Shown in pieces: positions 20,380-25,134 of a stretch of 25,134 nt of DNA (positions are counted from its first letter, which is position 1; each line of letters opens with the position of its first letter). Position numbers and translations under genes: made by a program. Below the pieces are notes generated by a model. That model was given only the letters and a program-made list of their open reading frames with translations, ran no database searches and was not told the DNA's origin. Source of the DNA: Coraliomargarita sp965656715 (GTDB lineage Bacteria > Verrucomicrobiota > Verrucomicrobiia > Opitutales > Coraliomargaritaceae); NCBI GenBank assembly GCA_965656715.1, contig CBFHLR010000042.1, forward strand, positions 1-25,134. Reading direction: 5' to 3'.

Positions 20380-23300
20380 CTACCAGAGGTAGCTGAGCTC
20401 GAGTTGTGCGCTGAGCTCGTTGCCATTGCTTTGGTCGGTGTAGATGATGCCGGCGTTGACTTGGAGTGTGTCGCTGAGCTCACTGCCGAGACCAGCACCT
20501 AGGGAAAAGATGTCTTGGCCACGGTTTTGTCCGGCGAAGCGGAATTTTTGGCCAGGCTGGCTGACTAGTCCGGCGTCGATGTCGTGCTGGCTGTTTGAGT
20601 TCGCATAGAAGTCGTGCTCGTAGCGTAGGAAGGCGAGTGGATAGAGGCTGGTTTGCTGCAGGAGGCTGGCGAATTGTGCCTGGATGCCGACGGAGGCGAT
20701 GATGGCTTGTGCGTCGGCGGAGTCGACATCGAGTGCGAGCGTTGGGTCGCCGGATTCGTCGAAGGATTCTTGCCAGTAGTAGGTGTAGTTGAGGCCGACT
20801 TCTGGGTAGAGGCGCACCCAGTTGTTGGCGTAGGCGAGCAGTGATGCGCGCACTCCGGTGTAAAAGCTATGGCTGTCGTAGCTGGCTTTGAGGCGGCTGG
20901 GCTGGCCGGCGAGCTGGGTGCTGCGAGTGGAGCTATGGTCGCCGTAGGCGTAGCCGGCAAGGGCGTCGATCTGCATGCCTTGGATCTGCAATGCGCTGAG
21001 GTAGAGTCCGATGTGGTATTGGTCGCCGTCGATGTCTTGAATGGCGAGATCGTGCTCGTCCATTTCCTGACGGCTGTAGTTGAAGTAGACGCCGCCGGCG
21101 GCGCCCTCGTTGGTAGTGAGGAGGTCTTGGCCGAGAGTGATGTGTGTGAGGTCGTAGTCGAAGTCGCCGAGTCCGCGTGAACCGTCGACTTCGCCGTCGG
21201 TGTAGCCGCTGATACTCCAGAATTGGCGTCGGGTGCGGGGGTCTTCTTGTTGGTTGAGTCGGCTGCTGTGCACGCCGCGTTGGCCGGTGCCACGACTGAG
21301 CACGGCGTTCATAATCTGGTCGGCCTGCTCGAGTGAGACCGTCATGTAGGAGGAATAGGGTTCGGGGTGGATGGAATTGAGGTGGCTACCGACTTGGCCG
21401 TTAGTGAGTTGGTTGAGTGCGTTGTTGATCGCGGTGTTGCCGTTATTGGCTGCGTTGGTGGTGAGTTGGGCTGCGCCTAACTGGTTGCCTGTGGTGACGG
21501 AGGGGTGGGTGAGTAGGGCGTTGTTGCCTTGTTTTTGAGCATTAAGGGTGAGGTCGGGCTTTGTGTTGGTGTTTTCGTCGGTAATGGTGAAGTCAATGAG
21601 TGCGGGGATGTCGGCTCCTTCGACCAGAGGCGCGCTGGCTGCATCGATGAGGTTGCCGGCGACACCGCTACTTTGCGCCTGAATGAGGGTGAAAGATTGT
21701 CCGTCGAGCTCATCTGCCGTGAGTTGTTTGGTGAGGCCAACATTAAGTGCACGCATTTGTGTCAGGGTGACATCGCCATTACCATAGAGTATGCGGTCGT
21801 TGCTGGCGCTGCCGCCGGTGACGTCGAGTTGCACTTGAAGGCTTCCACCGTCGGGGCTGGGCTGGACGGGGAGTAGGTCGGGCTCGAAGAATAAGTCATT
21901 GTCGGTGGTGAAGCTGTGCACGGTGCTGTTGGAGTTGCCGAACTGCATGATACCGTCCTCCCGAATGAGAATTATGCCATCGCCACTAATGGTGCCATTT
22001 GCATGAAAGTCGCCATCAACGAGGATGGAGCCTAGGTTGTTGCTAGTGCGACTGCTGTTTTGTTGCCAAGTGCCGCGCTCGGCGATGGTGAAGCGGCTAT
22101 TGCTATCGATATCGATGTTAAAGTCCGAGCTATTACCGCCGGCGAAACCATTGAGCCGAAAGGTGCTGTCTTGAAGGTTGATGTCTGGAGCGCCGGTGGC
22201 GAAGAGCTGTTGATTGATGACGAAGCTGGTGTCTTGTAGGTTGAGCTCGGAGCCGGTTTCGATAAGGAGAAAGTCGAGGACGCTCTCGGAGATGTTTTGC
22301 TGATTGAATTGTGTGGCGCCGCCGAGGTTGTTTAGGTGCAGCAGGCCTTTGCCGCGAATGCCGGATGCGGGGCTGGTGCCGTCGAGGTTGACGGTGCCCT
22401 TGGTGAAGATGGTTCCGTCTGTGTTGAGCACGGCATCTGTGCCAAAGGTGAGATCAGTGTCCACTAATTCGATACTGCTGTTTATTTGAAAGCTGGTGTT
22501 AATGCCGAGGTTGATGGTGCTGCCCTCAAAGCTGATTTCTTCGACTTCGAGGAAGGTGCTGCTGCCGGCGAGGCGGAGGGTGGAGCCGGCGGTGAACTTC
22601 AGATTATCAGTGGAGTTCATGTAGACATTGGAATAGTGCAGAAAGAGTTCCCCAGCGATCGTGCCTTGGATGGATGTGTCGAAGTTAACTCGTTGTGAAG
22701 GGATATTGGTCCCCAGTTGGCCGGAGTAAAACAGTTCGAGGCTCGCGCCACTGGCGATGTTGAGTGTGAATTGGGTTGGACTGATGTTGCCTCCCCATGC
22801 GGTCAGTTTGTTGCTGCCTGATTGCACCTGTAGCAACATGGGGGCGGTGGCCTGGGGCAGCATCTCAATGAAGCGCAGGTCCATAGTGGAGTTGTTGAGT
22901 GTCAGGCTATTATTGTTGCCCCAAAAAGTGAGGTTTACCGAGTAACTATCTAGGTCGACATTGTTGAGTGTCATCTCGGAGACGCGTAAGCGGCGCACGT
23001 AGCCTCCGTCGAGATCGAGGTCGCCTGAATCAAATGCAGTGCCGAGTAGGCTGACGGACATCCTGTCTGCTGCCAGTGGGTCGTTAAAGGTGACATTTTC
23101 CCATACCCTGTAGAAGCTGCTTTGCTCGTAGCTGAGGCTGTCTTCGAAGTAGAGAGGCAGTGTGGTGCGATCTTTGAAGACCAGTGCGTCATATTGTGGA
23201 TCGGTGCTGCCGATGGCGCCGAAGGCTCCGTTAACAAAGCCTCCATAATTCAGTTCTAGCGGGATCGCGGTGGCTGAGGCGGTGAAGCTGAGTGATGTGA

Positions 23301-23403
23301 TGAGTAGGGCGAGAGTGCGCTGTGTGCGAGTGGCTGTAGAATGATTGTGTTGGCGCATCGGGGGCGGTAGTTTGACAGCGTGTTGCAGTGCTTTGGGGAT
23401 CAT
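20380..23403 (-). CDS. Autotransporter domain-containing outer-membrane protein
   Basis: A 1007-residue protein. An N-terminal signal (TLALLITSLSFTASATA, ending near residue 46) is followed by a passenger of about 680 residues rich in N, T, S, D and repeated beta-strand patterns (LTLNNSTMDLRF, VNLDGTSPASGIRGKG), typical of a beta-helix passenger. The last 280 residues, from RRQFWSISGYTDG on, alternate polar and aromatic strands (GVYFNYSRQEM, GLNYTYYWQE, LAFLRYEHDFY) and end in YLW. They form the autotransporter barrel that inserts in the outer membrane. No catalytic motif is visible in the passenger; adhesion or surface display is likely. The start is uncertain: ATG 23403 or ATG 23358, the latter giving a cleaner signal peptide (MRQHNHSTATRT...). 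Confidence 0.9.
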   Translation of the reverse strand: MIPKALQHAVKLPPPMRQHNHSTATRTQRTLALLITSLSFTASATAIPLELNYGGFVNGAFGAIGSTDPQYDALVFKDRTTLPLYFEDSLSYEQSSFYRVWENVTFNDPLAADRMSVSLLGTAFDSGDLDLDGGYVRRLRVSEMTLNNVDLDSYSVNLTFWGNNNSLTLNNSTMDLRFIEMLPQATAPMLLQVQSGSNKLTAWGGNISPTQFTLNIASGASLELFYSGQLGTNIPSQRVNFDTSIQGTIAGELFLHYSNVYMNSTDNLKFTAGSTLRLAGSSTFLEVEEISFEGSTINLGINTSFQINSSIELVDTDLTFGTDAVLNTDGTIFTKGTVNLDGTSPASGIRGKGLLHLNNLGGATQFNQQNISESVLDFLLIETGSELNLQDTSFVINQQLFATGAPDINLQDSTFRLNGFAGGNSSDFNIDIDSNSRFTIAERGTWQQNSSRTSNNLGSILVDGDFHANGTISGDGIILIREDGIMQFGNSNSTVHSFTTDNDLFFEPDLLPVQPSPDGGSLQVQLDVTGGSASNDRILYGNGDVTLTQMRALNVGLTKQLTADELDGQSFTLIQAQSSGVAGNLIDAASAPLVEGADIPALIDFTITDENTNTKPDLTLNAQKQGNNALLTHPSVTTGNQLGAAQLTTNAANNGNTAINNALNQLTNGQVGSHLNSIHPEPYSSYMTVSLEQADQIMNAVLSRGTGQRGVHSSRLNQQEDPRTRRQFWSISGYTDGEVDGSRGLGDFDYDLTHITLGQDLLTTNEGAAGGVYFNYSRQEMDEHDLAIQDIDGDQYHIGLYLSALQIQGMQIDALAGYAYGDHSSTRSTQLAGQPSRLKASYDSHSFYTGVRASLLAYANNWVRLYPEVGLNYTYYWQESFDESGDPTLALDVDSADAQAIIASVGIQAQFASLLQQTSLYPLAFLRYEHDFYANSNSQHDIDAGLVSQPGQKFRFAGQNRGQDIFSLGAGLGSELSDTLQVNAGIIYTDQSNGNELSAQLELSYLW

Positions 23404-23415
23404 GATGTGGACGTG

Positions 23416-23446
23416 AGTATGCTATCTGTCCTTGGTCTGAAGTCAA
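23416..23446 (-). promoter_or_regulatory. Possible promoter of the autotransporter gene
   Basis: On the minus strand TTGACT (23446-23441) is followed 19 nt later by CATACT (23421-23416); an alternative -10, TAGCAT, is spaced 16. Transcription would start close to 23409, favouring translation from ATG 23358. Confidence 0.35.
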
Positions 23447-23454
23447 TTTGGTTT

Positions 23455-23842
23455 GGGTTGTTGTTAGTTCTTAGGTGCTAGGTGTTAGTTGTTAGGTGCT
23501 AGGTGTTAGTTGTTAGGTGCTAGGTGTTAGTTGTTAGGTGTTAGTTGTTAGGTGCTCTTAATCCTAATCTTACTCCTAATCTTAATCTCTACGCAGGGCT
23601 TACAGAGGCGTGAAGGTTGGCCACGAAAAGGCACAAAAAGCTCAAAAACGAACAGCGGCGCTATCGGGGATCACGTGTGATATTTACAGAGGCGTGGTGA
23701 TGCTTATCAAGCGTGGGGTGTTAAACGCTTAAGGACGCTGAATGGGCACGGATGGACGCGGAGGCTGCTCTGGTGTGGTTATTACAACCGCTGCGCTAGA
23801 GGGGAGAGTTGGGGGAGCGATTCGGATGCGGTGCTTGGTGTT
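23455..23842. repeat. Mosaic repeat block left of the sirtuin gene
   Basis: Starts with 7-mer units in 21-bp periods (AGGTGCT AGGTGTT AGTTGTT, three times, then a 14-bp remainder; about 23473-23555). The CTTAATCCTAATC hexamer arm follows, then a long module from CTCTACGCAGGGCTTACAG (23586) through GGCACAAAAAGCTC and CACGTGTGATATTTACAG to ATGCTTATCAAGCGT (about 23725). It ends with an 80-bp block at 23763-23842 that recurs at 24870-24949 with one mismatch. No gene was found between 23404 and 23875. Confidence 0.88.
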
Positions 23843-23849
23843 GCTTGTA

Positions 23850-23864
23850 GGAGGGCATGCCTCC
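23850..23864 (-). terminator. Hairpin after the sirtuin gene
   Basis: GGAGG-GCATG-CCTCC, a 5-bp stem 11 nt beyond the sirtuin stop on the minus strand, without a T-run. Either a weak terminator or a REP-like remnant. Confidence 0.3.
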
Positions 23865-23875
23865 CTGCCATCTGC

Positions 23876-24562
23876 CTATTGGCGGGACCTTAACTTTGTG
23901 ACGAGCTCGGGCACTGCGGTGGCGGCGGTTTGTTCGATAAAGTGAAAATCGTAGCGGCGCGCTTCGGCGGGGATCTCGGGGTTGATGAGATATTTGTCGG
24001 CGCTCTTGGGGGCGAGGAAGGCGAGGCTGGCGGCGGGATAGACGACCAGTGAGGTCCCAACCACGAGGAGCACGTCGGCCTGGCGCACGATGCGCTCGGC
24101 TTCGGGCATCAGGGGGACGCTCTCGCCGAACCAAACGATGTGCGGGCGGAGCTGGCTGCCCTTGGGGCATTGGTCGCCGAGTTCGATGTCTTTGCCGTGC
24201 AGCTCAATCAGGATGGAGGCGTCTTCGGTGCTGCGGGCGAAGTCGAGCTCGCCGTGCAGGTGGAGCACCTGGCTGGAGCCGGCGCGCTCGTGGAGGTTGT
24301 CGACGTTTTGGGTGATGATGTGGACTTCGTGCTGTTGCTCGAGCTCGGCGAGGGCGCGGTGCGCGGCGTTGGGCTCGACTTCGTAGAGCTGGCGGCGGCG
24401 CATGTTGTAGAACTCAAGCACGAGATCGGGCGCGTCGAACCAGGCCTCGGGCGTGGCGACGTCTTCGATCCGGTAGCCTTCCCAGAGGCCGCCGGCGTCG
24501 CGGAAGGTTTTGAGTCCACTCTCGGCACTGATGCCGGCTCCGGTGAGAACGACTATTTTCAT
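23876..24562 (-). CDS. cobB: NAD-dependent protein deacylase (CobB/SIRT5-like sirtuin)
   Basis: A 228-residue sirtuin of normal bacterial length. NAD-binding motifs are GAGISAESGLKTFRD (8-22) and TQNVDNLHERAG (84-95). The catalytic His103 sits in LHLHGEL, and VVGTSLVVYPAASL closes the fold. Tyr52 and Arg55 in FYNMRRRQL match the YxxR pair of class III sirtuins, which remove succinyl and malonyl groups as well as acetyl. The four zinc cysteines of E. coli CobB are missing: only Cys132 (LGDQCPKGSQLRPHIVWFGE) remains, so this is a zinc-less variant, a form I recall from Bacteroidetes homologues. No operon partner; the gene is isolated between two long direct-repeat blocks. Confidence 0.92.
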   Translation of the reverse strand: MKIVVLTGAGISAESGLKTFRDAGGLWEGYRIEDVATPEAWFDAPDLVLEFYNMRRRQLYEVEPNAAHRALAELEQQHEVHIITQNVDNLHERAGSSQVLHLHGELDFARSTEDASILIELHGKDIELGDQCPKGSQLRPHIVWFGESVPLMPEAERIVRQADVLLVVGTSLVVYPAASLAFLAPKSADKYLINPEIPAEARRYDFHFIEQTAATAVPELVTKLRSRQ

Positions 24563-24569
24563 GAGGATG

Positions 24570-25050
24570 GTGTTAGGTATTAGGTTTTAGTTGTTAGTTG
24601 TTAGGTGTTAGTTGTTAGGTGCTAGTTGCTCTTAATCCTAATCTTAATCTCTACGCAGGGCTTACAGAGGCGTGGAGGTTAGTCACGAAAAGGCACAAAA
24701 AGCTCAAAAACGAACAGCGGCGCGATCGGGGAGCACGTGTGATATTTACAGCGACGTGGTAATGCTTATCAAGCGTAGGGTTGAACCACTCGCGTTGCTA
24801 GAGAGCACAGAGAACACGGAGATTGCTCTGGAGTGAGGTTTCAGGTAAGGGAGACAGGGATTTAGGCAGGGCTGCTCTGGTGTGGTTATTACAACCGCTG
24901 CGCTAGAGGGGAGAGTTGGGGGAGCGATTCGGATGCTGTGCTTGGTGTTAGGTGTTAGGTGTTAGGTGTTAGGTATTAGGTGTTAGGTATTAGGTTTTAG
25001 TTGTTAGGTGTTAGGTGTTAGGTGCTTTGAATCATAATCCTACTCTTAAT
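24570..25050. repeat. Mosaic repeat block right of the sirtuin gene
   Basis: GTTAG heptads (24570-24625) and a CTTAATCCTAATC arm lead into CTCTACGCAGGGCTTACAG (24650) and the same long module as at 23586-23725, including GGCACAAAAAGCTCAAAAACG, CACGTGTGATATTTACAG and ATGCTTATCAAGCGTAGG. GTTGAACCACTCGCGTTGCTAGAG (24780-24803) matches 20099-20122. The 80-bp block repeats at 24870-24949, followed by a clean heptad run (GGTGTTA/GGTATTA/GGTTTTA, about 24945-25025) and a further hexamer arm. The last 80 bases show no gene or recognisable element. Confidence 0.88.
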
Positions 25051-25134
25051 GGTCCGATTCGCAAGGTGTCGGTCTTGTTGGGGCGTATGCGCCTCGGAGG
25101 TAATCTCTGCTGTGGTAGTAATTGCTCTGTGTCT

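Noticed and set aside
20565..21293. 242-codon minus-strand frame rich in S, T, P and A
   Set aside because: Shifted-frame shadow of the autotransporter barrel, which has clear strand pattern and C-terminal YLW.
24049..24583. Long frames on both strands over the sirtuin gene
   Set aside because: Shadows caused by GC-rich codons; only the minus-strand frame at 23876-24562 carries sirtuin motifs.
23586..24949. Composite transposon around the sirtuin gene
   Set aside because: The flanking repeats contain no transposase and no clear terminal inverted repeats or target duplications.

Overview
The window looks like a chromosomal accessory region of a marine Verrucomicrobiota bacterium, most likely Opitutae (Puniceicoccales/Opitutales type). 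This is inferred from moderately GC-rich DNA, near absence of Shine-Dalgarno sequences, the mix of gene families (attEFGH-like transporter, type III polyketide synthase, formylglycine-generating enzyme, PQQ sugar dehydrogenase, autotransporter, several photolyase-family genes) and long mosaic repeats between genes. No rRNA, tRNA, CRISPR array or transposase was seen.

Layout. 1-4000: two paralogous AAA/DUF4143 ATPases (the first cut by the window edge) separated by repeat elements and by two DoxX-like membrane proteins placed tail to tail. 4295-6378: a PPOX-type flavoprotein, then on the minus strand an inverted-topology photolyase (NewPHL class) followed by a small unknown protein. That small protein is a gap-free paralogue of another small protein at 2144-2362. 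6565-10957: ATPase, FtsX-type permease and AttH-like lipocalin, joined by ATGA overlaps. 11048-13716: methyltransferase, FAD oxidoreductase and type III polyketide synthase, a probable phenolic-lipid operon. 13768-18164: formylglycine-generating enzyme, FAD amine-oxidase-like protein, DUF2256 zinc-ribbon protein, cryptochrome/photolyase and DUF2805/TIGR03643 protein, nearly all overlapping. 18504-19928: cytochrome c-PQQ sugar dehydrogenase fusion. 20380-23403: autotransporter. 23876-24562: CobB/SIRT5-like sirtuin bracketed by long direct repeats.

How parts may work together. Three sets suggest life in sunlit water: NewPHL, the DUF2256-photolyase-DUF2805 operon, and a possible phenolic-lipid pathway next to a lipid-type ABC exporter. 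The strongest candidate for something undescribed is a shared 15-bp box (ATCCGTAGGGAAATC) lying exactly 22 nt before the ATG of two separate minus-strand operons, [small protein + DoxX] and [NewPHL + small protein], whose small proteins are paralogues. This looks like a small co-regulated, probably light- or UV-related, regulon with an unnamed protein family.

Gene-free stretches are filled by modular repeats of unusual regularity: runs of 7-bp units in perfect phase (6, 25, 24 and 7 units) that always end at the same junction and continue into 6-bp-periodic inverted arms. The right third carries a second mosaic family, including an 80-bp block present twice with one mismatch.
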